Notes: generated by a model from the letters alone, not told the origin. DNA of 64,000 nt from Xanthomonas massiliensis (GCF_900018785.1 NZ_FCOY01000007.1:619313-683312), one strand, 5' to 3'; positions 14,653-25,039 are shown, numbered from the stretch's first letter. Translations and numbers: made by a program.

Positions 14653-17261
14653 GCCGCCCGCGAGGACGCCAGGAAATCCTGCGCGAAGCGCTGCAGCACG
14701 CCGCCGGCCTCGTAGATGCCCACTTCCTCGTCCGAGTCGAGCCGGCACAGTACCGGCGTCTCGATCACCTCGCCGTTGGCGCGGTGGATCACCAGGGTGA
14801 GCGTTGCCCCCGGGGTGCGCTCGCCGACCACGTCGAAGGTCTCGCTGCCGTCGATGCCCAGCGCCTTGCGGTCCACTTCCAGCGGGAACTGCAGCGGCAG
14901 CACGCCCATGCCGATCAGGTTGGTGCGGTGGATGCGCTCGAAGCCCTCGGCCACGATCGCCTCCACCCCGGCCAGGCGCACGCCCTTGGCGGCCCAGTCG
15001 CGCGAGCTGCCCTGGCCGTAGTCGGCGCCGGCGATGATGATCAGCGGCTGCCTGCGCTCCATGTAGGTCTCGATCGCCTCCCACATGCGCACCACGGTGC
15101 CGTCCGGCTCCAGCCGGGTGAGCGAGCCCTGCCGCACCTCGCCGTCCACCACCGCCATCTCGTTGACGAGCTTGGGGTTGGCGAAGGTGGCGCGCTGCGC
15201 GGTGAGGTGGTCGCCGCGGTGGGTGGCATAGGAATTGAAGTCCTCCTCGGGCACGCCCATCTTCGCCAGGTACTCGCCGGCGGCGCTGGAGGCCATGATC
15301 GCGTTGGACGGCGAGAGGTGGTCGGTGGTGATGTTGTCGCCGAGCACCGCCAGCGGGCGCATGCCGCGCAGCGTGCGCTCGCCGGCCAGCGCGCCTTCCC
15401 AGTACGGCGGGCGGCGGATGTAGGTGCTCTGCGCGCGCCAGTCGTACAGCGGGCTGACCCGGGCGTGCTCGACCTTCACGTCGAACATCGGCGCGTACAC
15501 CTTGCGGAACTGCTCGGGCTTGACGCTGGCGCGGGCGATGGCGTCGATCTCCGCATCGTCGGGCCAGATGTCCTTGAGCCGCACATCGTTGCCGTCCGCG
15601 TCCGTGCCGAGCACGTCGCGCTCGATGTCGAAGCGCACGGTGCCGGCGATGGCGTAGGCGATCACCAGCGGCGGGCTGGCGAGGAAGGCCTGCTTGGCGT
15701 AGGGGTGGATGCGGCCGTCGAAGTTGCGGTTGCCCGACAGCACCGCGGTGGCGTACAGGTCGCGGTCGATGATCTCCTGCTGGATCGCCGGGTCGAGCGC
15801 GCCGCTCATGCCGTTGCAGGTGGTGCAGGCGAACGCCACGATGCCGAAGCCGAGCTTTTCCAGCTCGGGCAGCAGGCCGGCTTCCTCCAGGTACAGCTGC
15901 ACCGCCTTGGAGCCGGGCGCCAGCGAGGTCTTCACCCACGGCTTGCGGGTCAGCCCGCGCGCGTTGGCGTTGCGCGCCAGCAGCGCGGCGGCGATCACGT
16001 TGCGCGGGTTGGAGGTGTTGGTGCAGCTGGTGATCGCAGCGATGATCACCGCGCCGTCGGGCATCAGCCCCTGCGCTTCCTCGGCCTTGCCGGCATCGAG
16101 CTTGGCTTCGTCGGCGATGCCGCGCTCGGCCAGCGCGCTGGTCGGCAGGCGCCGGTGCGGGTTGGACGGGCCGGCCATGTTGCGCACCACGCTGCTCAGG
16201 TCGAAATGCAGCACGCGCTCGTACTGCGCGTCCTGCAGGTCGTCGGCCCACAGGCCGGCAGCCCTGGCGTAGGTCTCCACCAGCCTGACCTGCTGTTCCT
16301 CGCGGCCGGTCAGGCGCAGGTAGTCCAGGGTCTGGCCGTCGATGTGGAACAGCGCGGCGGTGGCGCCGTACTCCGGGCACATGTTGGAGATGGTGGCGCG
16401 GTCGCCGATGGTCAGGCTGGCGGCGCCTTCGCCGAAGAATTCCAGCCACGCGCCGACCACCTTCTCCTTGCGCAGGAACTCGGTCAGCGCCAGCACGATG
16501 TCGGTGGCGGTGATGCCGGGCGGGTGCTGGCCACTCAGGTGCACGCCGACGATGTCGGGCAGGCGCATCCACGAGGCGCGGCCGAGCATCACGTTCTCCG
16601 CCTCCAGCCCGCCCACGCCCACGGCGATCACGCCCAGCGCGTCCACGTGCGGGGTGTGGCTGTCGGTGCCCACGCAGGTATCGGGGAAGGCGACGCCGCC
16701 CTGTACCTGCACCACCGGGCTCATCTTCTCCAGGTTGATCTGGTGCATGATCCCGTTGCCGGCCGGGATCACGTCCATGTTCTTGAACGCATCGCGGGTC
16801 CACTCGATGAAGTGGAAGCGGTCGGCGTTGCGACGGTCCTCGATGGCGCGGTTCTTGGCGAACGCGTCCGGATCGTAGCCACCGCATTCCACCGCCAGCG
16901 AGTGATCCACGATCAGCTGCACCGGCACCACCGGGTTGATCTGCGCCGGATCGCCGCCCTGCTCGGCGATGGCGTCGCGCAGCCCGGCCAGGTCCACCAG
17001 CGCGGTCTGGCCGAGGATGTCGTGGCACACCACGCGCGCCGGGAACCAGGGGAAGTCGAGATCGCGCTTGCGCTCGATCAGCTGCTGGAGCGAGGCATCG
17101 AGCGTGGCCGGATCGCAGCGGCGCACCAGGTTCTCGGCCAGCACGCGCGAGGTGTAGGGCAGGCCGGCCCACGCGCCGGGGGCGAGCGCCTCGACGGCGG
17201 CGCGGGCATCGAAATAGTCCAGCGGGGTGCCCGGCAGGGACGTGCGGTATTGGCTGTTCAT
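14649..17261 (-). CDS. acnD: Fe/S-dependent 2-methylisocitrate dehydratase AcnD
   Basis: An 870-residue aconitase-family enzyme that dehydrates 2-methylcitrate in the AcnD/PrpF branch of the methylcitrate cycle. The start MNSQYRTSLPGTPLDYFDAR (ATG at 17259-17261) matches AcnD; an in-frame ATG 23 codons upstream adds unrelated sequence. The [4Fe-4S] cysteines lie in TSCTNTSNPRN and CTTCNGMSGALDP. Other aconitase motifs are VCHDILGQTALVDL, GTDSHTPHVDALGV and the C-terminal domain ADYGQGSSRDWAAKG. It lies 121 bp after prpC and 4 bp overlapping the 2H phosphoesterase gene. The presence of prpF nearby distinguishes it from AcnA. Confidence 0.95.
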   Translation of the reverse strand: MNSQYRTSLPGTPLDYFDARAAVEALAPGAWAGLPYTSRVLAENLVRRCDPATLDASLQQLIERKRDLDFPWFPARVVCHDILGQTALVDLAGLRDAIAEQGGDPAQINPVVPVQLIVDHSLAVECGGYDPDAFAKNRAIEDRRNADRFHFIEWTRDAFKNMDVIPAGNGIMHQINLEKMSPVVQVQGGVAFPDTCVGTDSHTPHVDALGVIAVGVGGLEAENVMLGRASWMRLPDIVGVHLSGQHPPGITATDIVLALTEFLRKEKVVGAWLEFFGEGAASLTIGDRATISNMCPEYGATAALFHIDGQTLDYLRLTGREEQQVRLVETYARAAGLWADDLQDAQYERVLHFDLSSVVRNMAGPSNPHRRLPTSALAERGIADEAKLDAGKAEEAQGLMPDGAVIIAAITSCTNTSNPRNVIAAALLARNANARGLTRKPWVKTSLAPGSKAVQLYLEEAGLLPELEKLGFGIVAFACTTCNGMSGALDPAIQQEIIDRDLYATAVLSGNRNFDGRIHPYAKQAFLASPPLVIAYAIAGTVRFDIERDVLGTDADGNDVRLKDIWPDDAEIDAIARASVKPEQFRKVYAPMFDVKVEHARVSPLYDWRAQSTYIRRPPYWEGALAGERTLRGMRPLAVLGDNITTDHLSPSNAIMASSAAGEYLAKMGVPEEDFNSYATHRGDHLTAQRATFANPKLVNEMAVVDGEVRQGSLTRLEPDGTVVRMWEAIETYMERRQPLIIIAGADYGQGSSRDWAAKGVRLAGVEAIVAEGFERIHRTNLIGMGVLPLQFPLEVDRKALGIDGSETFDVVGERTPGATLTLVIHRANGEVIETPVLCRLDSDEEVGIYEAGGVLQRFAQDFLASSRAA

Positions 17262-17382
17262 GGCTGGCTTCGGAAACGGATGGCGAGCGCAAAGGGGACC
17301 CTCGCTCCCGCATGGGCGGTACGAGGGCATCGCTGCGGAACCCCGGGGCCGCCCGCGCGGCGGCGGGCGGCGTCCGGCCGGA

Positions 17383-18543
17383 TCAGGGGCGCTGGTCCAG
17401 CGGCACGAACGCGCGGTCCTCCGGACCGGTGTAGTTCGCGCTGGGGCGGATGATCTTGCCGTCGATGCGCTGCTCGATCACGTGCGCGCTCCAGCCGGCG
17501 GTGCGGGCGATCACGAACAGCGGGGTGAACATCGCCGTGGGCACGCCCATCATGTGGTAGCTGACCGCGCTGAACCAGTCCAGGTTCGGGAACATCTTCT
17601 TGATGTCCCACATCACCCGCTCCAGGCGCTCGGCGATGTCGTACATGCGGCGGTCGCCCTGCTCGTCGGACAGCTCGCGCGCCACTTCCTTGATCACCTG
17701 GTTGCGCGGATCGGACACGGTGTAGACCGGATGGCCGAAGCCGATGATCACTTCCTTGCGCTCCACCCGCGCCTTGATGTCGGCCTCGGCCTCGTCCGGC
17801 GTCTCGTAGCGCTTCTGCACCTCGAAGGCGACCTCGTTGGCGCCGCCGTGCTTGGGCCCGCGCAGCGCGCCGATGCCGCCGCAGATGGCGCTGTACATGT
17901 CGCTGCCAGTGCCGGCGATGACCCGGCAGGCGAAGGTGGAGGCGTTGAACTCGTGCTCGGCGTACAGGATCAGGCTGGTGTGCATTGCCTTGACCCACGA
18001 TGCGCGCGGCTTCTCGCCGTGCAGCAGGTGCAGGAAGTGGCCGCCGATGGAGTCGTCGTCGGTCTCCACCTCGATGCGCCGGCCATTGTGGCTGTAGTGG
18101 TACCAGTACAGCAGCATCGAGCCGAGCGAGGCCATCAGCCTGTCGGCGATGTCGCGCGCACCGGGCGCGTTGTGGTCGTCCTTCTCCGGCAGCACGCAAC
18201 CGAGCGCGGACACGCCGGTGCGCATCACGTCCATCGGGTGCGCCGATGGCGGCAGCTGCTCCAGCGCCGCCCTGACCGCCGCCGGGATGCCGCGCAGCGC
18301 CCTGAGCTTGTTCTTGTAGCCGCGCAGCTCGGCGGCGTTGGGCAGCTTGCCGTGCACCAGCAGGTAGGCCACCTCCTCGAACTCGCTGGTGCGGGCCAGG
18401 TCGAGGATGTCGTAGCCGCGATAGTGCAGGTCGTTGCCGCTGCGGCCCACCGAGCACAGCGCGGTGTTGCCGGCGGCGGTGCCGGACAGGGCCACGGACT
18501 TCTTCGGTTTGAAGCCGGGCGTGGTGGTGGTTTGCTCGGACAT
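17383..18543 (-). CDS. prpC: 2-methylcitrate synthase PrpC
   Basis: A 386-residue citrate-synthase-family enzyme joining propionyl-CoA and oxaloacetate into 2-methylcitrate. The N-terminal [26 protein letters not shown] and catalytic region are typical: His in [11 protein letters not shown], His in [10 protein letters not shown] and the downstream Asp/His region [13 protein letters not shown]. The short 386-residue form, without the extra N-terminal domain of the hexameric type II citrate synthase, and the prp context identify it as methylcitrate synthase. It lies 75 bp downstream of prpB. Confidence 0.96.
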   Translation of the reverse strand: MSEQTTTTPGFKPKKSVALSGTAAGNTALCSVGRSGNDLHYRGYDILDLARTSEFEEVAYLLVHGKLPNAAELRGYKNKLRALRGIPAAVRAALEQLPPSAHPMDVMRTGVSALGCVLPEKDDHNAPGARDIADRLMASLGSMLLYWYHYSHNGRRIEVETDDDSIGGHFLHLLHGEKPRASWVKAMHTSLILYAEHEFNASTFACRVIAGTGSDMYSAICGGIGALRGPKHGGANEVAFEVQKRYETPDEAEADIKARVERKEVIIGFGHPVYTVSDPRNQVIKEVARELSDEQGDRRMYDIAERLERVMWDIKKMFPNLDWFSAVSYHMMGVPTAMFTPLFVIARTAGWSAHVIEQRIDGKIIRPSANYTGPEDRAFVPLDQRP

Positions 18544-18618
18544 TGCGATACCTCCCGGTATTCGTTGTGGTGCTTGGCGGTGCTTGATCGGGTGTGGACG
18601 GAGACCGGCGCGCCGGCC

Positions 18619-19437
18619 TCAGCCCTTGGCGAACAGCGCGTCCAGGCGCTGCTCGAAGGCGTGATAGCCGATGCGGTCGTACAGCTCCTCGCGCGTCTGC
18701 ATGGTATCGAGCACCGCCTTCTGCGTGCCGTCGCGGCGGATCGCCCGGTAAACGTTCTCGGCGGCCTTGTTGGCGGCGCGGAACGCCGACAGCGGGAACA
18801 GCTGGATCGCCACGCCGGCGGAGGCCAGCTCGTCGCGGGTGAACAGCGGGGTGGCGCCGAACTCGGTGATGTTGGCCAGCACCGGCACCTTCACCGCCTC
18901 GACGAAGCGGCGGTAGGTGTCCAGGTCGTAGGCGGCCTCGGCGAAGATGCCGTCGGCACCGGCCTCCACGCAGGCGATGGCGCGCTCGATCGCCGCATCC
19001 ACGCCCTCGGCCTGGATCGCATCGGTACGGGCGATCAGGAAGAAGGCCGGATCGGTCTTGGCGTCGGCGGCGGCCTTGACCCGGTCGGCCATCTCGCCCT
19101 GCGACACGATCTCCTTGCCCGGGCGGTGGCCGCAGCGCTTGGCGCCGACCTGGTCCTCGATGTGGCAGGCGGCCGCGCCGGCCTTGATCAGGCTCTTGAC
19201 GGTGCGCTCGATGTTGAACGCGCTCGGGCCGAAGCCGGTGTCGATGTCCACCAGCAGCGGCAGCGCGCACACGTCGGTGATGCGGCGCACGTCGGTGAGC
19301 ACGTCGTCGAGCGTGTTGATGCCCAGGTCCGGCAGGCCGAGCGAGCCGGCGGCGACACCGCCGCCGGACAGATAGATGGCCTGGTAGCCGGCGCGCTGAG
19401 CCAGCAGGGCGTGGTTGGCGTTGATCGCGCCGATCAC
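18619..19437 (-). CDS. prpB: Methylisocitrate lyase PrpB (start uncertain, probable frameshift at 5' end)
   Basis: PrpB splits 2-methylisocitrate into pyruvate and succinate. The visible frame has [47 protein letters not shown] (catalytic KRCGH loop) and [18 protein letters not shown], all canonical. From the GTG at 19437 the product is 272 residues and lacks about 24 N-terminal residues. Upstream codons in the same frame encode the family N-terminus ([17 protein letters not shown]) but contain no ATG, GTG or TTG before a TAG at 19543-19545. Adding one C to the five-C run at 19492-19496 would join this frame to a GTG at 19503-19505. The true start is therefore probably 19505 with an indel. 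It is the first gene of the prp operon. Confidence 0.9.
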   Translation of the reverse strand: MIGAINANHALLAQRAGYQAIYLSGGGVAAGSLGLPDLGINTLDDVLTDVRRITDVCALPLLVDIDTGFGPSAFNIERTVKSLIKAGAAACHIEDQVGAKRCGHRPGKEIVSQGEMADRVKAAADAKTDPAFFLIARTDAIQAEGVDAAIERAIACVEAGADGIFAEAAYDLDTYRRFVEAVKVPVLANITEFGATPLFTRDELASAGVAIQLFPLSAFRAANKAAENVYRAIRRDGTQKAVLDTMQTREELYDRIGYHAFEQRLDALFAKG

Positions 19438-19549
19438 CTGCAGCGGCGACTCGGCGGCCAGCGCGGCACGGAACCGCGCGCCCGCGGAGGCGGGGGCGGC
19501 GGCACGGGGGCGGCGTGTCCTGGGCGGAAGATCCTGTTGCCTCTATCAA

Positions 19550-19565
19550 AGCAATGCGCGTGCCA
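19550..19565 (-). promoter_or_regulatory. Sigma-54 promoter of the prp operon
   Basis: The minus strand reads TGGCACGCGCATTGCT, a perfect match to TGGCACG-N4-TTGCW with GG and GC 10 nt apart. Transcription should begin near 19540, just upstream of prpB. The divergent gene encodes the sigma-54 activator PrpR, whose known target is exactly this operon. Confidence 0.92.
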
Positions 19566-19606
19566 GCTCCAACCCATTGATTCCGCATGCATCTACAGTT
19601 GCACAT

Positions 19607-19643
19607 GTGTTTCGTGATGAAATGTTGGAACGAAACGAAACAC
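19607..19643. promoter_or_regulatory. Inverted repeat, probable PrpR upstream activator site
   Basis: GTGTTTCGT (19607-19615) and ACGAAACAC (19635-19643) are a perfect 9-bp inverted repeat separated by 19 bp. An extra half-site-like AACGAAAC lies at 19629-19636. It sits about 65-105 bp upstream of the predicted prp transcription start, a suitable distance for an enhancer-type site, and just before prpR. Binding by PrpR is inferred from position and symmetry only. Confidence 0.6.
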
Positions 19644-19653
19644 GGATTGCGAC

Positions 19654-21246
<1,593 letters not shown>

Positions 21247-21354
21247 ACGAGCGGACGCCGGCACGGGCCGCGGCCGGTTTTCATGGGTGCCCATTCAGCT
21301 TGCTTGTCCGAGGATGCATTCCACGCGGCACGTCGCCGCCGATGGGAGACAACC

Positions 21355-21759
21355 ATGAAGGCACCCCGCTCCATGATGACCAAGCTCGCCGTGGCGCTGC
21401 TGGCCACGGCCACCGTGCTCGCCCCGGGCCTGGCCCTGGCCCAGGACTACGGCCCGGGAGCGCCGCCGCGCGACGACCGCGGTGACCGTGGTCCCGATCG
21501 CGGCCCCGACCGTGGCCCGCCGAACGATCGCGGCCGCGATGACCGCGGCCCCGGCCCCGACCGGCGCGGCCCCGACCGTGGCTGGCAGCGCGGCCAGCGC
21601 TACGACGGCCCGCGCTACGTGGTCAACGACTACCGCGACCACGGCCTGCCGCCGCCGCCGCACGGCCACCGCTGGGTACGCGACCGCGACGGCGATTTCG
21701 TCCTGGTCGCGATCGCCACCGGCATCATCACCGACGTGATCCTGCACGGCGGCCGCTGA
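21355..21759 (+). CDS. RcnB-family periplasmic protein
   Basis: A 134-residue secreted protein. The signal peptide MMTKLAVALLATATVLAPGLALA is followed by a low-complexity linker with repeated Asp-Arg-Gly-Pro motifs (about residues 35-75). The C-terminal domain, RYVVNDYRDHGLPPPPHGHR then WVRDRDGDFVLVAIATGIIT, has the RcnB pattern. RcnB proteins are small periplasmic factors linked to nickel/cobalt handling in E. coli, but in xanthomonads many paralogues exist and their role is unclear. The ATG at 21355 follows a GGGAGA Shine-Dalgarno. It stands alone between prpR and tRNA-Val and ends in a terminator hairpin. Confidence 0.8.
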   Translation: MKAPRSMMTKLAVALLATATVLAPGLALAQDYGPGAPPRDDRGDRGPDRGPDRGPPNDRGRDDRGPGPDRRGPDRGWQRGQRYDGPRYVVNDYRDHGLPPPPHGHRWVRDRDGDFVLVAIATGIITDVILHGGR

Positions 21760-21792
21760 CCGGCCTGGCGGCCGACGACCCGGCACGCACGC

Positions 21793-21822
21793 GAACGGGG
21801 CGGCCTTCGGGCCGCCCCGTTC
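21793..21822 (+). terminator. Terminator hairpin after the RcnB-like gene
   Basis: GAACGGGGCGGC and GCCGCCCCGTTC form a perfect 12-bp stem around a small loop, about 34 nt after the stop codon. The T tract behind it (CGTTGTCC) is weak, so termination may also be Rho-assisted. Confidence 0.65.
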
Positions 21823-21851
21823 CGTTGTCCGCAGGCAAATCGCAGGCAAAC

Positions 21852-21874
21852 AAAAACCGGCGCGAGGCCGGCTT
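21852..21874 (-). terminator. Terminator of tRNA-Val
   Basis: On the minus strand AAGCCGGC, loop CTCGC and GCCGGTTTTTG form a stem with a T-rich tail, starting 13 nt after the 3' end of tRNA-Val. Confidence 0.75.
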
Positions 21875-21886
21875 GTCGTATGCAGT

Positions 21887-21961
21887 TGGTGGGCGGTGCA
21901 GGGATCGAACCTGCGACCCTTGCCGTGTGAAGGCAATGCTCTACCGCTGAGCTAACCGCCC
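21887..21961 (-). tRNA. tRNA-Val (anticodon CAC)
   Basis: A 75-nt cloverleaf with encoded CCA. Acceptor GGGCGGT pairs with ACCGCCC, the D-arm is AGCTCAGCGGTAGAGCA, the anticodon stem TTGCC/GGCAA encloses loop TTCACAC (anticodon CAC, reads GUG), and the T-arm is GGTTCGATCC. A consensus-like promoter lies just upstream (21978-22005). Confidence 0.95.
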
Positions 21962-21977
21962 GTACTGCGAGCCGCGC

Positions 21978-22005
21978 ATTATAAGGCAGCCGCGGCCGGC
22001 GTCAA
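21978..22005 (-). promoter_or_regulatory. Sigma-70 promoter of tRNA-Val
   Basis: The minus strand has TTGACG (-35, 22000-22005), a 16-bp spacer and a perfect TATAAT (-10, 21978-21983). The predicted start is near 21971, about 10 nt before the mature tRNA. It ends 4 bp before the pilZ stop codon. Confidence 0.82.
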
Positions 22006-22009
22006 TGCC

Positions 22010-22363
22010 CTACATCGTCTGGGTGGCCTTCTCGCTGTTGACCACCCCGGCCAGCAGCGCCTCGATGCGGTTGCGCACCGCCTCGCCGTCGCCGCCCTCG
22101 GGCAGCTGCACGCCGATGCCCGCGGTGCGCCCGCCCTGCGCGCCCAGCGGCGTGACCCACACCACCTTGCCGGCCACCGGCAGGCGCTCGTGCGAGTCGG
22201 GCAGGCTCAGCAGCAGGAACACCTCGTCGCCGAGCGCATAGCGGCGCGTGGTCGGCACGAAGATGCCGCCGTTCTTCACGAACGGCATGTACGCCGTGTA
22301 CAGCGCGGCCTTGTCGGGCAGCGACAGGGACAGGATGCCGGGACGTGCTGACGCTGCGCTCAT
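22010..22363 (-). CDS. pilZ: PilZ-domain protein of type IV pilus biogenesis
   Basis: A 117-residue single PilZ-domain protein, the size of the founding PilZ of Pseudomonas and Xanthomonas. It begins MSAASARPGILSLSLPDKAA and contains YMPFVKNGGIFVPTTRRYAL, where the family has its strand pattern, then GKVVWVTPLGAQGGRTAGIGVQL. The usual c-di-GMP RxxxR and D/NxSxxG motifs are not both present. This matches PilZ proper, which binds PilB/FimX rather than c-di-GMP. Its ATG overlaps the holB stop (ATGA), the conserved xanthomonad arrangement. It connects functionally with pilA/pilC/pilD at the left of the window. Confidence 0.92.
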   Translation of the reverse strand: MSAASARPGILSLSLPDKAALYTAYMPFVKNGGIFVPTTRRYALGDEVFLLLSLPDSHERLPVAGKVVWVTPLGAQGGRTAGIGVQLPEGGDGEAVRNRIEALLAGVVNSEKATQTM

Positions 22364-23313
22364 CGTGGGTTCCTCTGGGCCGGCCGCTGCGCGCGCCAGG
22401 CCACAAGCAGTTCGGTGACGGCCAGGTCGGCGCGCACCGTGGTCCGCAGCAGGTCGCGGGTCCTGTTCGCCGCGTCGAACCAGGCGGCAAGCTTGGTCAA
22501 TCCGTCCGGGTCGGTCAACCCGGACGCGGCCTGCGCCAGCGCCAGGTCGGCGGCATGGCGCAGGCGCAGCTCGGCGTGCTCGTCGCCGGTCCAGCGCTGG
22601 GCGGTCTCGGCGGCGCCGAGGCGGCCGGCGGCGACCTGCTCCAGGTCGCTGGCGACCTGCCGGCGCAGGGCCAGGCCGTCGTTGCGCAGCCACTGGTCGG
22701 CCAGGCCGGGGTGGCCGCGCGCGGCATCCAGCGCCTCGCTGGCCGGCGCCTCGGCATGGCCCTGCGCCACCAGCCAGGCCAGCGCCTCGGACCGCGGCGG
22801 CAGCTTGAATTCCAGGCGCTGGCAACGGCTGCGGATGGTTGCCGGCAACCGCGCCGGCTGCGCGCTGAGCAGCCACAGGTAGCGCCCGGGCGCCGGCTCT
22901 TCCAGGGTCTTGAGCAGGGCATTGCAGGCGGCGCGGTTGATCGCGTCGGCCGGATCGACCACCACCACCTGGGCGCTGCCGTACTGCGGCGTCAGCGCCA
23001 GCTTCTCGGAGATCGCGCGGATCTGCTCGATCACGATCTCGGTGCGCAGCTTGTCGCCCTTCTGGTTGGGCTGCAGCGAGATCAGGTGCAGGTCCGGGTG
23101 GGTGCCCGCGGCGATAAGCTGGGCATGGCGCGCGCGCATCGCCGGCGCGTCGCCCTGCTGCAGCACGTGCGCGGCCAGGGCCAGGGCGACGGCGCGCTTG
23201 CCCAGCCCGGCCGGCCCGCAGATCAGCAGGCCATGGCCGAGGCGGCCGGCATCGAGCACGGTCACGGCCTGGTCGTAGACGCGCTGCTGCCAGGGGGCGA
23301 AGGCGGTACTCAT
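22360..23313 (-). CDS. holB: DNA polymerase III delta' subunit
   Basis: A 317-residue clamp-loader subunit that helps load the beta clamp. N-terminal AAA+ features are GLLICGPAGLGKRAVALAL (P-loop region), VVVVDPADAINRAACNALLK and TLEEPAPGRYLWLLSAQP, followed by SRCQRLEFK (the SRC motif of sensor 1/arginine-finger type). The cysteine zinc module seen in E. coli delta' is absent; MRARHAQLIAAGTHPDLHLI stands in its place, which I believe is usual in this order. The gene overlaps tmk upstream and pilZ downstream by 4 bp each. Confidence 0.94.
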   Translation of the reverse strand: MSTAFAPWQQRVYDQAVTVLDAGRLGHGLLICGPAGLGKRAVALALAAHVLQQGDAPAMRARHAQLIAAGTHPDLHLISLQPNQKGDKLRTEIVIEQIRAISEKLALTPQYGSAQVVVVDPADAINRAACNALLKTLEEPAPGRYLWLLSAQPARLPATIRSRCQRLEFKLPPRSEALAWLVAQGHAEAPASEALDAARGHPGLADQWLRNDGLALRRQVASDLEQVAAGRLGAAETAQRWTGDEHAELRLRHAADLALAQAASGLTDPDGLTKLAAWFDAANRTRDLLRTTVRADLAVTELLVAWRAQRPAQRNPR

Positions 23314-23984
23314 GGGCCCTCCTGCGTGCGCGCGAGGAAGGCTTCCACCTGCGCGGCCACGTCGGCCACCACGCCCGGCGCCGGCTGGGCGGCGTCAATC
23401 AGGCGGAAACGCTGCGGGTCGGCCTCGGCACGCTGGCGGAAGGCCTGGCGCACCCGTTCGAAGAACGCGTCCTGCTCGCGCTCGATGCGGTCCGGGAACA
23501 GGTCGCGCCCGGCGGCACGGGCGCGGCCGATGCGCACGTCCACGTCCAGCAGCAGGGTCAGCCCCGGCTGCACGCCGACCACGCGCCGTTCCAGCTCGGC
23601 GATCCAGGCCGGATCCAGCCCGCGCCCGGCGCCCTGGTAGGCGTAGCTGGAATCGGTGAAGCGGTCGCTGACCACGTAGGCGCCGCGGGCCAGGGCCGGC
23701 AGCACCTGTCGCTGCACGTGCTGGGCGCGGGCGGCGAACACCAGCAGCAGCTCGGCCTGGGCCACCGGCGGCTCGACCTCGTCCGCACCGGACTGCCCGC
23801 CCAGCACCAGCGCGCGGATGCGCTCGGCCAGCGGCGTGCCGCCCGGCTCGCGGGTCAGCACCACCTCGTGGCCGTGCGCGGCCAGGCAGGCGTGGATGGC
23901 CTCGATCGCGGTGGTCTTGCCCGCCCCCTCGCCGCCCTCCAGGCTGATCAGGCGCGGATGCCGCGGCAACGGAACGCCGCTCAT
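23310..23984 (-). CDS. tmk: Thymidylate kinase
   Basis: A 224-residue P-loop kinase making dTDP from dTMP. It starts MSGVPLPRHPRLISLEGGEG with P-loop EGGEGAGKTT, then TREPGGTPLAERIR (the dTMP-binding DR/REPGGT motif), SDRFTDSSYAYQGAGRGL, and a lid with Arg (RARAAGRDLFPDRIE). The start codon overlaps the mltG stop (ATGA), and its own stop overlaps holB. Length is normal. Confidence 0.95.
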   Translation of the reverse strand: MSGVPLPRHPRLISLEGGEGAGKTTAIEAIHACLAAHGHEVVLTREPGGTPLAERIRALVLGGQSGADEVEPPVAQAELLLVFAARAQHVQRQVLPALARGAYVVSDRFTDSSYAYQGAGRGLDPAWIAELERRVVGVQPGLTLLLDVDVRIGRARAAGRDLFPDRIEREQDAFFERVRQAFRQRAEADPQRFRLIDAAQPAPGVVADVAAQVEAFLARTQEGP

Positions 23985-25039
23985 TGCGCCTGGACTCCGC
24001 CGCGCGCCTGGCGCAGGCGCTGCAGGTAGCGGGCCACCGCCGCGGTGTGCTCGGCGTAGGTGGCCGAGAACACGTGCGCGCCGGAACCGTCGCCGACGGC
24101 GACGAAGTACAGGCTCTCGCCCGGCGCCGGGTGGGTGGCGGCCATCAGTGCATCGCGCCCGGGCATGGCGATCGGCGTGGGCGGCAGGCCCGGCCGGGTG
24201 TAGGTGTTGTACGGGGTGTCGGTGGTCAGGTCGCGCTTGCGGATGTCGCCGTCGTAGGCCTCGCCGAGGCCGTAGATCACGCTCGGGTCGGTCTGCAGCA
24301 GCATGCCCTTGCGCAGGCGCCGCACGAACACCCCGGCGATCTGTGCGCGCTCGCTGGCCAGGGCGGTCTCCTTCTCCACGATCGAGGCCAGGACCAGCGC
24401 CTGGTCCGGGCCCTGCAGCGGCAGGTCCGCCGCGCGCGAGGCCCAGGCCTCGGCCAGGGCCGCGTCCATGGCCCTGTGGGCGCGGGCGAGCACCTCCAGG
24501 TCGGTGTCGCCGCGCTGGTAGAGGTAGGTCTCCGGCAGGAAGCGGCCTTCCGGATGCTGGCCGGGAAAGCCCAGCCGCGCCATCAGCTCGGCGTCGGACA
24601 GCGCGGCGGTGGCATGCACCAGCGGCGTGGCGGCGCCGAGCGCCGCGCGCAGCTGGCGGATGTTCCAGCCATCGACGAGGGTGAAGCGGTACTGGACCAC
24701 CTTGCCGTCGCGCATGCGCGCCAACAGCGTGCGCGGGCTCGCCGCTGGCTGCAGCGCGTACTCGCCGGCCTTGATCCGGCCGGCCGCGCCGGTCAGCCGC
24801 GCCAGCAGGCGCCATTCCAGGTCGCTGCCGGCCACGCCTGCGTTGCGCAGGTTGCGCACCACCCCGGGCAGCGAGTCGCCGCGCGCCACCACCAGGCTCG
24901 GTACCTGCGCGGCCTGCGGCGTGTCGGCGAAGTGTTCGAAGCGCAGCCACGCCCAGGCGCATACGGCCGCCAGTGCCAGCAGGCACGCCAGCGCCGCCGC
25001 CACCCATGTCCCGCATCCGCGCCTGCCCGCCACGTTCAC
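23981..25039 (-). CDS. mltG: Endolytic murein transglycosylase MltG
   Basis: A 352-residue YceG/MltG protein that cuts nascent glycan strands and so terminates their elongation. One N-terminal membrane helix (about residues 11-32, AALACLLALAAVCAWAW) anchors a periplasmic domain. A LysM-like subdomain is followed by the YceG catalytic domain with SIVEKETALASERAQIAGVF, whose Glu is the proposed catalytic acid, and LLQTDPSVIYGLG, YNTYTRPGLPPTPI and HPAPGESLYFVA. The start is GTG at 25037-25039, overlapping the stop of a 29-codon ORF. Confidence 0.94.
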   Translation of the reverse strand: MNVAGRRGCGTWVAAALACLLALAAVCAWAWLRFEHFADTPQAAQVPSLVVARGDSLPGVVRNLRNAGVAGSDLEWRLLARLTGAAGRIKAGEYALQPAASPRTLLARMRDGKVVQYRFTLVDGWNIRQLRAALGAATPLVHATAALSDAELMARLGFPGQHPEGRFLPETYLYQRGDTDLEVLARAHRAMDAALAEAWASRAADLPLQGPDQALVLASIVEKETALASERAQIAGVFVRRLRKGMLLQTDPSVIYGLGEAYDGDIRKRDLTTDTPYNTYTRPGLPPTPIAMPGRDALMAATHPAPGESLYFVAVGDGSGAHVFSATYAEHTAAVARYLQRLRQARGGVQAQ

